A DNA stretch of 64,000 nt from Glebionis coronaria (lineage: Eukaryota; Streptophyta; Magnoliopsida; Asterales; Asteraceae): positions 23,571,580 through 23,635,579 of the forward strand of contig CM046881.1 of NCBI GenBank assembly GCA_025667525.1. Reading direction: 5' to 3'. A model generated the notes under the pieces. It was not told where the DNA came from, made no database searches, and was given only the letters and a program-made list of their open reading frames with translations. Below are positions 35,446-47,537 of this stretch, piece after piece. Numbering within the stretch: position 1 is the stretch's first letter; each line of letters begins with the position of its first letter. The position numbers were made by a program, and so were the translations under genes.

Positions 35446-37421
35446 ATCTCTCCCCTAAGGAAGGTCACTCCAAACAAGGGTGTTACCCGAGTTACAATAT
35501 TAAAATAAACCTAGCATTATGCTTGTCTTGGGCTCGTAGTCTTCGTCTTCCTTTTCTTTTTCTTTTCTCGTGAACATGTTGATGTGATCTTTGATATCAA
35601 TCTTGAGCATTAATCTCTTGCCCTGATCTTGTGCATCCATCACTTGTGATATTCGCCTCTTCGTGACTTCATGTCCCACATACTTATACCTTTGTAATTC
35701 CTGAAAGATTTAGAGTTCGATACAAAATAAGACTTGACTTTTAGGCTTTCTTGACTTTGTGGAGGTAGAAAATATAAACATGTGGGGACGAATTCATCTC
35801 GGACTCCGCAACGCCACCGTCTTCAAATGTAGTAACATAAGTAGACACGAACGAAATGGCTTTGAACATTTCATTCTAGTTCGGTAGCATTTTACCTCCA
35901 GTCGGTGAAGACCGCTGGACGATATAAAATATCGTAGTTGTGGCAGGTAGTTTCAATTAAGAACCTCATTTACAAGATTTCGCGGGTAAACTCGTTCTCT
36001 TTACTCGACCATCCAAAGATAACTGCGAACGTAAAGAGTGAACCATTTGGATAAATTTATCCGCATGATTGAATCCGTCAATTCCGATTCCTAGAACAAG
36101 TTTGATTCATTGAAGAATCGCACCATCGTTGATTTCCAATTGTCACGAGCTCGATTCATATTGAATCTTGCAAGTTACCTACCAAGTGTTGTTTGAGGTT
36201 AACACTAGAAGGATTTCCACTCGTCACTGTAGACACTTAAGAGTGTCACTCTGAGTGTCACTCTGAGTGTTCTGGCAAGATCACTAAGATATTGCGTAGA
36301 GGACTGGAATATGTTTAATTTCAATTAAGAATTAAACTATTGTTTTATTCCAGTTATCACAAGTTTGATTCATAAAGAATCACACAAGTCACCTACCATG
36401 AGCTTTTTGATGTTCACTCAAGAAGGATTTCCCTCTTCATTATAAGTACTTTCGTATTACTTGGATGTTTAGGCAAGATCATGAAGATTTTGCGTAGGAC
36501 TCTTAATATGTTTCTTACCTTTCACAGTTTGTGAAAAAGCAAGGAAATATGGAAGTGTGTCCTAATGAGATATTTGATGATCTCAAATGGCTCTAGACTC
36601 GATCGTGCATTTTGGATTTTTAGTGATCGGAGGCTGGAGAGGAGTGCCACCATTTAAATACCAAATTATTCGGAGTGAATAAATTGATAGATAACATGTT
36701 GATCTCCGTGTGATTAAAACAAATATCTTTTGAGAGATATCTGAGTTAGCTGGGATGGGTTGTGCATTGCATCACTGGGTCCATGATGTCTATCTTCAAT
36801 AACATATGTGTTGACCCGGTTTCTGCCTAAGTTGTAAGGAGGGCTTCTTTATTTTCACCCTTTATCATTATAATTCTTTTTCATTCTTCAACCCCTTCAA
36901 TGCTTACCAATACGTCATAACTAGCACCTTGTTGTGATTGTTCCAGTGCTAACTTAAGTACTTGGTCCGCATTCAACTACGTTCACATTCTTTCTCCATC
37001 TTTCCTGAGGACTACTATTTCTAGCTATGGAATGTCCTTGGGAAGATTCCTCCGGTTCTAGAAGAATCATTAGACTTTAACCTATCCTACCATCCTTATG
37101 TCACCACAATCCTCATCATCCTGAAATAGATAGGGTATGGGTAAGAATATGTCACCATGAAATCCATTTTGATATAGCAAATCCATTTTTCTCACCTTAA
37201 CATATGCCATGATATTCGAAAACATTTCGCACATGTCGGGATGAGCTATCACGTTAAGTCAAACCATTTGTGATTAATTATTTCCCATATTAAATCACAT
37301 TTTCCCCCATATTAAAAATATTAAACCAACCGATATTTTTGATATCAATTGATTTAGTTAAGTTCTAACAAAGTTTTTGGAAACAAAAATGGAAGTCCGT
37401 TTTATCTTCATGATACCAAAT
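35446..37421 (-). other. Non-coding retrotransposon internal DNA with divergent tandem repeats
   Basis: No protein domain is seen. Blocks beginning CACAAGTTTGATTCAT...GAATC and continuing through ACCTACCA, AAGGATTTCC and GCAAGATCA are repeated in tandem at about 36,140-36,330 and 36,358-36,515, with a partial copy from 36,103. A copy of GATACCAAAT at its right edge resembles a primer site on the minus strand. It is probably part of a large non-autonomous LTR element, but the family is not recognised. Confidence 0.5.
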
Positions 37422-37665
37422 TGTGAGATATGATATCGATTAGTAAAATGATCACAGATTCACCATATTAGAATGAATTGACAAGGTTGGACCTGATTGA
37501 TGAGAACATCATATGATAAGATCAAATGGCTCTTGTCGGCAAATGTTGGTCGCCTCGTCACGTCTGAAGTCATCTCTTGACACCACATGTACGATTGGTA
37601 TTGTTGTCTTGACACCAACTTGTGAACTTGGCACTTTCGGCATCAAAGATTCTGAATGCTTGACA
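37422..37665 (-). repeat. LTR-like segment D of uncertain origin
   Basis: TG...CA borders. TGGTATCA lies next to its left edge on the minus strand, and a purine tract (minus AATTGAGGGGGAGAAAT) touches its right edge. It does not match segment B or the copia 5' LTR. It may be a remnant shared by two adjacent elements, or a chance combination. Confidence 0.35.
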
Positions 37666-38259
37666 ATTTCTCCCCCTCAATTGTTGACCCGTGTTCTATT
37701 GATAGAGTTGTAGTCGTTGTTTGAGTAGTCGCATCGTCGAGTATGTAGATACCAATTACAAATTGCTATGATTGTAGAGATGATAACTTCATAAAAACAA
37801 GATTTCTCTCGTTTTAACAAATAAATGCACTGATGCGTACATATATCCGTGTTAGATTGTGTTATAACGTAAACACAATCCCTTACATGGTTATAAAGTA
37901 AACCATGCCCGAGAAAATAAATTCCCGTTGTGAGCCAAAGCTTTCATAAGAAATACTTAACTTTAATATGAAAAACGGGTTATAGTCTGAAATAACTACA
38001 AGCCATATAGGCATGTTTTATGAAATATTACAACTTTTGTACGAACTCTATTTATGGCGCCGTGTCGATATTAATCAACATTTCTAAGGCCGTAAATATT
38101 ATCGTACCAAAAGACATGCCTTTTAAAAATAAAGTACAAATATTTTTGGATTTTTCTGAATTTTCAGTTTTTATATGGTTTTATATTTTTGTATTTTGAT
38201 TTTGAGGATAAAAATATAAATAGTATATACAAATGATCACCAAGGATAGGGAGAATAGT
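37666..38259 (-). other. Copia 3' untranslated region
   Basis: AT-rich DNA downstream of the RNase H end on the minus strand. No coding region. A GATACCAATT word near 37,749 is another primer-like site that could not be tied to an LTR. Confidence 0.45.
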
Positions 38260-40181
38260 TTACCACCACCATTTTTTCACTTCATCTGCCAATTCCTTTA
38301 GAGTCTCAGGCGAGAAGGTTCTCAATCCTAGGTTGTCGGAAAAAAATTCAATTCGAGCGCGATCTAAAGCCTTCGTGAAAATATCCGCCAATTGATACTC
38401 AGATCGGACAAAGTAAAGTTCGATCACTCCATTTTCCACTTGTTCCTTGATAAAGTGGTAGCGAATGTCAATATGCTTCGACCGGGAAAATTGAACATTG
38501 TTGCAGCATAAGGCAATTACACTTTTGTTGTCACAGTACATCGGAATTTTGTTGAAACCTAGACCATAGTCGGTTAATTGTGATCTCATCTAAAGAATGT
38601 GAGCACAGCAACCGGACATAGCTATGTATTCTGCCTCCGTACTTTAAATTGCAGCGCTTTTCTTCCTTTTTGATGCCCAACTGATTAGTCGATCTCCTAG
38701 TAGTTGCAAAGTTCCACTCGTGTTACGCCTGGTATCTTGACATCCCACGTGGTCTACATCTGCATATGCCATTAGTGCAATTAAATAGTCCTTCGAATAC
38801 CAAAGTCCCAGATTAACGATTCCTTTAATATACCGAAAGATCCGTTTAACGGTAGCTAAGTATAACTCAGTAGGCCGAGTTTGATAGCGAGCACACATAC
38901 ATATAGCAAATTGAAGATTAGTTCGACTAGCTGTGATATACAGAAGGGTACCGATCATTCCACGATAAAGTGTCGGATCAACGGAAATCCCATGTGGATC
39001 TGCATCTAGCTTAGTTCGTTCCACCATTGGAGTATCCACGGGGTCGCAAGATTCCATCTTATATATCTTTAGCGATTCAAGGGCATACTTGGATTGATTG
39101 ATAAAGATGCCTATGGGACTATGAGATAGCTGAAGACCTAAGAAAAATGATACCTTGCCCATCATTGACATCTTAAACTTGGAAACATGAGTGTCCCAAA
39201 CTCATCCCGATAAGGTTTGGGTCGAGGCAGAAAATATAATATCATCAACATATATTTGTACCATAATCATATCTTTACCTTGTTTCTGAATGAACAACGT
39301 GGGATCCACCTTGACTTTAGCGGAGCCTTACGTAATGAGGAATTGTGACAATAGATCATACCACGCGCGTGGAGCTTGCTTCAACCCATAGAGATCCTTC
39401 TTAAGCTTTTACACGTGATTAGGATATTTAGAGTTCACAAAACCATCCGGCTGTTGAACATAGACCTCTTCCTTGATTTCACCATTGAGAAATGCCGTCT
39501 TCACATCGATCTGATAGACGATCATATTCATGTGGGTTGCATAAGCGAGGAATAGTCTAATATCTTCCAAACGAGAAACAGGCGCAAAGGATTCCAAAAA
39601 GTCGATGCCCAATAATTGCTTGTATCCACGAGCTACTAGTCGAGCCTTGTTCTTCAATATTCCGCCTAACTCGTCGAGTTTCACCCTGTAAACCCATTTC
39701 AAAGTGAGTAACTTCACTTGATCCGGGCATGAGACAAGTTCTCATACATCAAGACGTACAAATTCATTAAGTTTTCTTGCATAGCTTCTACCCAACAAGA
39801 TTGGGTAAATGCTTGTTGCCACGTCTTTGGTTCAACTTCACTGAGAAAAGCATTAAAATGACAAAACATTTCACTTTCTTGTAACTGACTTCGTGTGGAT
39901 ACTGGACGATTAGGGTCACCAATAATAGAATCTATAGGATGATCCTTTGTCCACTTGCGGTCATGTTCACGAATCCGTGGATTGGAGTAGACCATAGTAG
40001 GAGCTTCCTCTGAGGTGGACGACCCGACTTGATTAGGGTCGGGAATTAGTACACCAAAGAATGAAAGTTCACGCATTTGAGCGAATTCCAAATCGTGATC
40101 ATCATCATCCTCTTCATCATCAATAGGCATGACATGGGTAGTTGATACATGTGTTGGTTGAGAATTACTCGATGAAGGTGC
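38260..40181 (-). pseudogene. Copia reverse transcriptase and RNase H, broken
   Basis: Minus-strand order: a linker with an acidic stretch (40,199-39,714), the reverse-transcriptase start (39,717-39,409, with the [13 protein letters not shown] block), a broken stretch containing the YVDD site (IYVDDIIF, about 39,260), more reverse transcriptase (39,171-38,644, from the FFLGLQ block through the CARYQ block and the start of RNase H), and RNase H (38,589-38,260, YCDNKSV through ADIFTKAL). At least three frameshifts or stops separate the parts, for example after YPNHV and before MRSQLTDYG. The copying enzyme therefore cannot be made. The upstream end is the GGTGC target duplication of the element at 40,182-49,400, and the frame continues into 49,401-50,586 on the other side. 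Confidence 0.9.
40177..40181. repeat. Left target duplication GGTGC of the gag-protease element
   Basis: Identical to 49,401-49,405. Confidence 0.92.
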
Positions 40182-42052
40182 TAATAAGTGTGAAAACACT
40201 TATCCTTTTACCACTTAATTATAATAATAACCAATCCAAAACGTGTATTTTATGTCATAAATGTCGGAATTATGTGTGGTTTGTGTTTTTGTTGTGATTT
40301 AGGACCAAAATGTGAAAAGGGAAGAAAACACGGGCTTTCACGGGCTTTTATCGAAGAAAAAGGCAAAAGACGAAGTCAAAAGATCAAGAGTGCAAAAAGA
40401 ACGGAAGTCCAAGGCCTATTCTGAAGATTTATCGGAAAAAAGTCTAAAGACGGAAGTTTAATAAAGCCAAAGAACTCAAGTCTAAATAAGTGAAGATATT
40501 ATAAGACGAGTTAAATGAATCCCGAGACAAAGTCGAAAAAGTCGAAGAATTTATAAGACGAAAAGACGATAAAGAAAGAAAGAAGGAAGCAACACATGCT
40601 TAACCTACCCTAATCACCTATAAATACCCTCTTAATCTCACATTAGGAGGTGTTGGCTATTTTGACAAACTAGTCTTCCATTTTAATTACTAGCACTTTT
40701 CTTAATTGCACCTTTAATTTCTTGTCTTGCACCTTAAATTTGTAAGCTTTTAATCTTGTCTTTATTTTAATTGTTGAATCTTAATCTTAGTCAAGTTTTA
40801 TTTTAATCTCTCATTCTACCTTTCTTGTCTTGATTTAATCTTATTGCTTATTTGCTTATGGTTATGCTTGTTTGATTATTGGTATTGCTTTTATGTCATT
40901 GATTGTGTTTGCTTATTGATTTATAGCTTATTGTGTTTTTCTTAAATTTAATCAAATGTTTATTAGTTAATGTTTATTAAAAGTTGATTTTAAATATTTT
41001 TGTTATTTAGTGTTTTTAAAAGTTTTTAAATTTTGGCTTAATAGCTTTTTCTTAAGTTTGATTTGGTTAAGTTTTTAGTTAAGTGCTTATTTGTTCTTAG
41101 CTTAATTTTGTTTTAGCTTATTTCATCCTTACTGTTATCCGGGTTTTGGTAAAACCCTCTTATTCCGAACAAGACTCGGTCCATCATTCCGAAAAGATCT
41201 TCAATACCCCATTATTCCGGATAAGGAAGAGTTCTAGATTCCGGATAAGTATCCGGAATATATTCCGGATAGTGACAGTTCTTTGGAATTCCGGATAAGG
41301 TTTCTTTGTTTACTCCGGATAAGCATCTATTCCGGATAAGGTGACAGATTATCCCGGATAAGGGCTCTATATTATTTTGGATAAGCTGATTAGTTGTATT
41401 TATTCCGGATAAGGAACCAAGCTTATTCTGGATAAGAGAGTGGAGGTTATTCCGGATAAGCAAAGTTATTCCGAATAAGGATCCGGATAACATTCCGTAT
41501 AGCTGGACTTCTGAACATTCCGGATAAGGACTAGGATTTGATTCCGGATAAGGCTTCGGTAGTATTCCGGATAAGAGAGTTGTATTTATTCCGGATAAGG
41601 GAGCAGGTTCAGATTTCGGATAAAGGTGACAGCTTTATTCCGGATAAGCAGTATCTTGTTGTGAATTCTGGATAGTGACAGTATTTCGGGGTCCAACTCA
41701 GGTTTTGTTTATCCTCTGTTTCAGTCTCAAGCATTTATTTTTTCCGCTATGTTTCTTTTAGTTTAATTTTAAAGTTCATATTTTTATTACATTGTCAATT
41801 TAATTTTTCGTCACGCTTTAATTTTAAGTCATTTAATTAATTTACTTTTAAAAGTTTTAATATTGCACCATTTAAGTTTTAATTAGTTTTAGATTTATTT
41901 ACCCGTCATTTACTTTAAAGTCTTGCACATTTACTTTACAACGACCAAAAATATTCTTTTATCCACCAAAAGACGCCTGAGTTGCACATTTTTCCCTTTC
42001 TCAATTCGAAAAGATCGGACGATAACTTTTTACATACAAAAATCTTGTATTA
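40182..42052 (+). repeat. 5' LTR of the gag-protease element
   Basis: 1,871 bases, starting TAATAAGTGTG and ending CTTGTATTA. About 24 copies of ATTCCGGATAAG-type motifs occupy 41,163-41,690. Confidence 0.92.
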
Positions 42053-42054
42053 AA

Positions 42055-42072
42055 TGGCGCCGCTGCCGGCTC
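42055..42072 (+). other. tRNA-Asp primer binding site
   Basis: TGGCGCCGCTGCCGGCTC, two bases after the 5' LTR, the same sequence used by the complete Athila element on the other strand. Confidence 0.9.
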
Positions 42073-42275
42073 TTTTCGTAAAGATTAACGGTTTTCTGTG
42101 AGAGACACGTTGAATTTTGGGATCCGTTCACTCGTGAACGTTATTTTTCTTGTTTAAAATTGTTAAAAATCCAGAAAAATTAAAAATTTTCAAAAATCCA
42201 AAAAGATTTTGATTTTTATAGTGTATATATATTGTCTATTTCTTTGGTATTGTTTTCTTTTGCTTTTGTAGGTGT

Positions 42276-43878
42276 ATGCGTACTAGATCTTCAACTTATC
42301 TAGAATCCGATACTCGTGAAGATTTAGATATGGTAGGTGTGAACAACAACAATAACCCAACGCACCTCAACAATAACAACCACAATGTTCTTCCACCACC
42401 CGATCTTCGGACAATGGAGGAGCTTTGTCAACCCACAATGAATGGACGAGGAGGACCGATTGCGCCGATGCAAATCACGGCTCCAGAGTTTTCATTGAAG
42501 CATCACATGATCTAACAAGTGCAGAACACTTGTACATTTCGCGGATTGCCGGATGATGATGCCAACAAACACCTCGACAAGTTCATTACCGTTACTCAAA
42601 GCATGAAGTTGCCCGGGGTTACTATGGATTTTCTTCGCCTTCACCTATTTCCACACACCTTATCCCACCATGCCGAAAAATGGTTTGAACGTCTTCCGAA
42701 GAATTCAATTCATACTTGGGATGAGATGACTCAACATTTTTGTCGCGCTACTTTCCACATCCATGGTCACGAGCCTTCGGAATCAAATTAGTGGATTTAC
42801 ACAAGAACCTGATGAATCACTTTTTGATGCTTGGGAACGATATAATGTCTTGATTGATCGATGTCCAAACCACAACATGCTCCCCGTCACCTTAATTGAT
42901 ACTTTCTACAACGGTTTAACTTTTCGTGATCGTGATACGATTAATGCAGCCGCCGGTGGCACATTTATGAAAAGAAGACCCGAGGAGTGTAGAGAGCTTA
43001 TCGAGAACATGACTACTCATCACAAAAATTGGGATTCATCCGCATTTTCAAGATCAAACCCGAGAGTCAATGTTTCTTCTACTTCTTCAAACCCGGATAT
43101 CACCGAATTGACCCGCGCAATGGTCGAAATGAGCAAGAGTGTGCAAATTTTGGCTACAAATCAACAACAAGTTAAATCTGTAGCAATTTCTTGTGAGACT
43201 TGCGGCGGTCCTCATTCATACACTGATTGTCCTTCTACTCATGACAATCCGAAAAACGTGTATGTAGCTTATGGTAACTATTCAACGGAAATCCATCAAG
43301 CTCGACCTCAAGGTGATCGTAACTTGCTAAGTTACCGTTCTAACAACTTTCTTTCACCCGGTTTTTCTCCTCAAAACCACAACCCCAACAACTACAATAG
43401 AAGCAATCCAAACCCACCTCGAGCTTCTAATCCTTATCACCCACCCGCTCAACAAACACCACCCATTAATCATGATGTTGAAGCTTTCATGAGGACCCAA
43501 GGAGAGCAAATTAAGAATCTACAAAGCTAAATTATCAACTTGAAAGGGTATATCACTAAGCAAGGTAATGACATTAGATCCGAGCTTCGACATGATATAC
43601 AAACCTCTTTTAGCACTCAAACAAATGATTTGAAGAATATGTTGGCTAGTTTCTTACCAACCACTCAACCCTCTACTTCGGACTCTCTACCTTCAAACAC
43701 CGTCACCAACCCGAGAGCGAATGTGAGTGCTATTACTACACGCAGTGGAGCAACCTTAGTAGGACCATCTATCCCTCCCCCAGTTACTCATCTACACCTC
43801 CTCCACCACCATTTATCCCTCCTACTCCCACGCCTAGTATTAGTTCTCCATTACCGTCTCCACCTCTTACTGAAGTAG
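42276..43878 (+). pseudogene. Athila-type gag, broken
   Basis: It starts MRTRSSTYLE like the complete Athila gag ([10 protein letters not shown]), with an Asn-rich N-terminus. The capsid domain spans about 42,540-43,000 and the [13 protein letters not shown] knuckle lies at about 43,196. An in-frame stop at 42,513, a frameshift near 42,780, another in-frame stop at 43,528 and a frameshift near 43,790 interrupt it. Sequence similarity to the intact neighbour is clear throughout. The protein cannot be made from this copy, although relatives with intact gag may exist. Confidence 0.9.
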
Positions 43879-44036
43879 CCAAGAAGAAGAACCCTTCACC
43901 AACCCCACCTTCCACCTTTAAACCTTCAACATATCAACCTTTACTTGCTACACCTACACCTTCCACCTATAAACCCAATATTCCTTATCCATCTCGCTTA
44001 GACAAGGCCAAACTGCAAACCAAGGATGACATTCAA

Positions 44037-44768
44037 GTGTCGAACTATTTGAAGAAGATTTCGGAAATGACCATCACTTTTAGCCTTGTTGAAGCTCTAG
44101 CACAAATGCCTAAATTTGTTAAGATGTTTAAGGAATTGCTTAGCAAGAAGGAGAAGATGGCCGAGTTTGTTAATACTCGATTGAATGAAAATTGTTCTGC
44201 TGTCCTTCTTAAAGAACTTCCAGAGAAACTTGGAGATCCCGGTCGTTTTGTGCTACCATGTACTTTTCACCAAACCAAAGAATTTACTGCCTTAGCCGAT
44301 CTCGGGGCAAGTATAAATCTGATGCCTTTAAGTGTTTAGAAACATTTATCATTACCCGACCTTACACCAACGAAGATGACTCTTAAGCTTGCAAATCGCA
44401 CTCTCGCTTACCCTCTTGGTATTACCGAAGATGTGTTCATTAAAGTTAGCACCTTCACTTTTCCGGTCAACTTTGTTGTTGTTGACTATAAAATGGACCC
44501 TCGTATTCCTTTAATACTTGGTCAGCCATTCTTGAGAACCGGAAAAGCCTTAGTTGATGTTGCCGAATGTGAACTTATTCTAAGGGTCGGGAATGATGCA
44601 CAAGTGTTTAAAATGGGGAAGATCACTACCAAATCTAATGGAAGAGAATCAGCAAATATGATTAATGTGCTTGATGTTTTTGTCGTCTACAACAATCATC
44701 TATTCGATTCTTGCTATAAAAATCCACTGTTCCAAGATGATGTGGATGATTCTCTCTTCCAATTCTGA
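44037..44768 (+). pseudogene. Athila-type aspartic protease region, broken
   Basis: Homologous to residues about 605-815 of the complete Athila polyprotein. The catalytic motif DLGAS is intact at about 44,300. A TAG replaces the Trp codon of the PLSVW block at ~44,337, and a stop at 44,766 marks a frameshift into the following acidic frame. The substrate-binding strands (PLILGQPFLRTG) are conserved. Confidence 0.88.
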
Positions 44769-45504
44769 TCCTCCACCAATTTATGATTCTCCACTGATAT
44801 TTGATGCTTATGATGAAGATTCTAGTTCCAATGGAGATGATTATGATGATTTTATTTCTGAGTATCCAGACATGCCCACTTATGATGATTTTGATGAGGC
44901 TGATACTCTCTCGAGTGATTCTTCACATGATGAAGATCATCCGCCAACAATACTTGATCCTACTTTGGATGACTACTCATTTGAGGAAGACTTTGCTACT
45001 TTTATCAACACATACTTCCCAAATAAGAGTGATGCTCCTCCTTTGGACTTTGATGATTATGGTCTTTATCCTACTTTGTATATGAAGAAACCCGCTTCAA
45101 AGGAGAAAAAGTCGGCCGACACCGATATCCGCAGCAGTTATGTCTTGACACCTCTTTATCCACCTTCTGAGGATGAGATTGCGAGATTTATGATCGGATC
45201 TTCTTCAAGGTTTGCTGAGCCTGAGTGTTATTTTCCCCTAAAGGAAAAGGTGTTGGATCCCGGTATTGCACTTTTTAAGCCATCTCAGTATCCATCTGAT
45301 GAAATAAAAGGAAAGATTTTTGGAAACCATGGAGATATGCTTGCACCTCTTCACCCTTGCTACCACCGTGCTCCAGCTTTGCTTAAGGGAACCTTGCCTA
45401 CTCTTCTTTGGTTTGCCTTGTTCGCCTTAAGCTTGTGCTACTTGATGGACGAAAACCATGTATTTGATCCCGGTGGATGTGTTTCAAGTTTCTACCTATG
45501 CTAA
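44769..45504 (+). CDS. Unrecognised acidic protein with one hydrophobic segment, in place of reverse transcriptase
   Basis: About 245 residues downstream of the protease in a shifted frame. The first ~100 residues are very rich in Asp, Glu and Ser (YDEDSSSNGDDYDDF is typical). The middle is more neutral (SYVLTPLYPPSEDEIARF). Near the C-terminus LLWFALFALSLCYLM could cross a membrane once, followed by DENHVFDPGG and a stop. No enzyme motif is seen. It begins where the complete Athila element has the reverse-transcriptase linker and ends right before the conserved 3' non-coding region, so it occupies the place of the deleted pol. It may be a captured host exon, a modified linker or an envelope-like remnant; none can be shown. 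The frame is open for its full length although gag is broken. Ancestrally it was probably fused to protease. Confidence 0.5.
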
Positions 45505-47523
45505 TCAAGGTCGAGTCAGGCTCACGACTCGGTTAACAAAAACAAGCACTTTTCGGGAGGCAACCCGTAATATCTATCCTTTTTCTCTTGTTTTTATAAT
45601 AAGTGTAGGGGGAGACCCTAGTATGTGTTTGTTGTTTTCTTTCTAATCATATGCAGGGATTCGAGCGTTCAAAGATCCATTCTTGATGACCTTTGACGAC
45701 CTGTGATTCCGTGTACCCGTCTTCCCGGTTCTATCCTAAACTCTTTTGATTCTCTATTTTATATTTTCCAATATTAAAATAGGAATCACTTTAGTTGTCT
45801 CTTCCTTAGCAAGATTTAAACAACGTGCACAATGTCCTAAGTGTAGGGGAGGTAACTTCCACATGCTTAAACACTGAGGACAATGTTTATATTAAGTGTA
45901 GGGGGACTCTATCGAAGTTAAGTGGGCTTTTCCTTGTATTTGTCCTAATTTTAACCGGAAAATTGATTTTTCGACATTTTTCAAAATTTTTAATCTATTT
46001 TGGCCTAGTAGTTTTTCCTTTGTTATTGTTATTTTCTTTCTTTGCTAGAATAAATTTTAATAAAGTGGTTTTAATTTTTAAACGTTGTGAATCTTTTGAC
46101 TCAACCCGAGTTTACTTATCTAAGTTTACTCTAGCTAGTATCCTTAACGTGTTTAAGTCAAGTTTTGCTAGGCTTTTATATAGGGAACTTTAAAACGCGA
46201 AAGTCTTAACTCTTACGGGTTAAGAACAAGAACTTTTCGCAAGTTCCTATAATTGATCCTAGAGAGTCGTTTATCAAGGGAACTTTAAAATGCGATTTCT
46301 AAACTTGAAAAAGTCTAAGAGTTTGCAAGATCCTATAGATGACTCGAAAACCCAAAAATTTGATTTAATTGGCTAAGCATCCACGAGTCTCATTCCTTGA
46401 GATTTTAAATTGTGGAGAACGAGAGATGATAGAGTCAGTTATAAGTTTGGTATTCTTTCATGAATTTATGTGAGTTAATTATGAGATTTTTCTCCCATCG
46501 CTTGCTAATAAACTTATCTGCAATAAATAAGGTTGTACGATTTGAAAAGTTACTTAGCTTCTAGCACAAGATCGTTTAAAAGTTGCTCGGTATTAATTAG
46601 AGTTCATAGCCAAGGCATAACTTATTGAAGCGGGATGCGAAGATTGGCGAGTCCGAAAAGGCCCTAACAAGGCATGAGGGCTACATTTTGTTGCTAAAGA
46701 TCCCAAGTTATGTGAAGAATCATTTATCGAAAATCAATATGAAGGATCGAAACACACGACGAAAAGCAAATACTCCCGTAAAGATCATGGAGAAATCTAT
46801 CCAAAAAGGCCCTAACAAGGTATGAGGATAAATAGATTCAAGTCATAAAAGGAGACGGATCGTTGTATATCAAAGTCCCAAATAAAGATTGGAGAAAAAT
46901 GAAGAAGTCGTGGTCCAAATATGAAGAATCTCTCAAAAAGTTCAAGTGAAGAAATTCCTATTATGAAGAGAAGACCATTATTTCATGAACGTCTCTCAAG
47001 ATTTGAAGTATGAGTCGCTGCCAAATATCGGTCCAAGAAAGGTCTCAAATCGTGAAGCGAGTTATGCCAAGATATGAACTTTATGAGGTCCCGAGAAGCA
47101 GTTTTAAAAGATTTTGTCCTTTAGCTAACTATTGATTAAATCGCCCTACTTTATTTTCAGCCTAAATAACTATCGAAATAAGTCAACAATGCATCTTCGT
47201 GATCATTCAAGACAAAAATAAAATATAAGAGATACACCTAGGAATAAGGGAGTCTAAGTGAATAATTGGCCCACATGAATTCGTGTTAGTTTGCTAACTT
47301 ATAATAACAATGATCTCGTTTTTAATCTTGGTATGGGGAACGTGAAACTTGAGTATGATGAACATTCATGACATTTCCAAAACCCGAAGGTAAGTTTTTG
47401 ATTTCTTTACTCGTTTTTCCTCCTTTAAATATTTTGTAATAAAGGCCAAGGTGGATTGATTACGATGAAAAATGTAAAACTTGTTTTATAATTAATACAT
47501 TGCATGAGGACATTGCAATGGTC
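45505..47523 (+). other. 3' non-coding region with polypurine-like repeats
   Basis: Homologous to 25,179-27,070 on the other strand. AAGTGTAGGGG words lie at about 45,601, 45,839 and 45,894, before the true tract at 47,524. No gene. Confidence 0.7.
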
Positions 47524-47537
47524 AAGTGTAGGGGATT
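47524..47537 (+). other. Polypurine tract of the gag-protease element
   Basis: AAGTGTAGGGGATT directly before the 3' LTR. Confidence 0.88.

Noticed and set aside
44769..45504. Envelope gene
   Set aside because: One hydrophobic segment is not sufficient evidence; there is no signal peptide, second membrane segment or cleavage site to support it.
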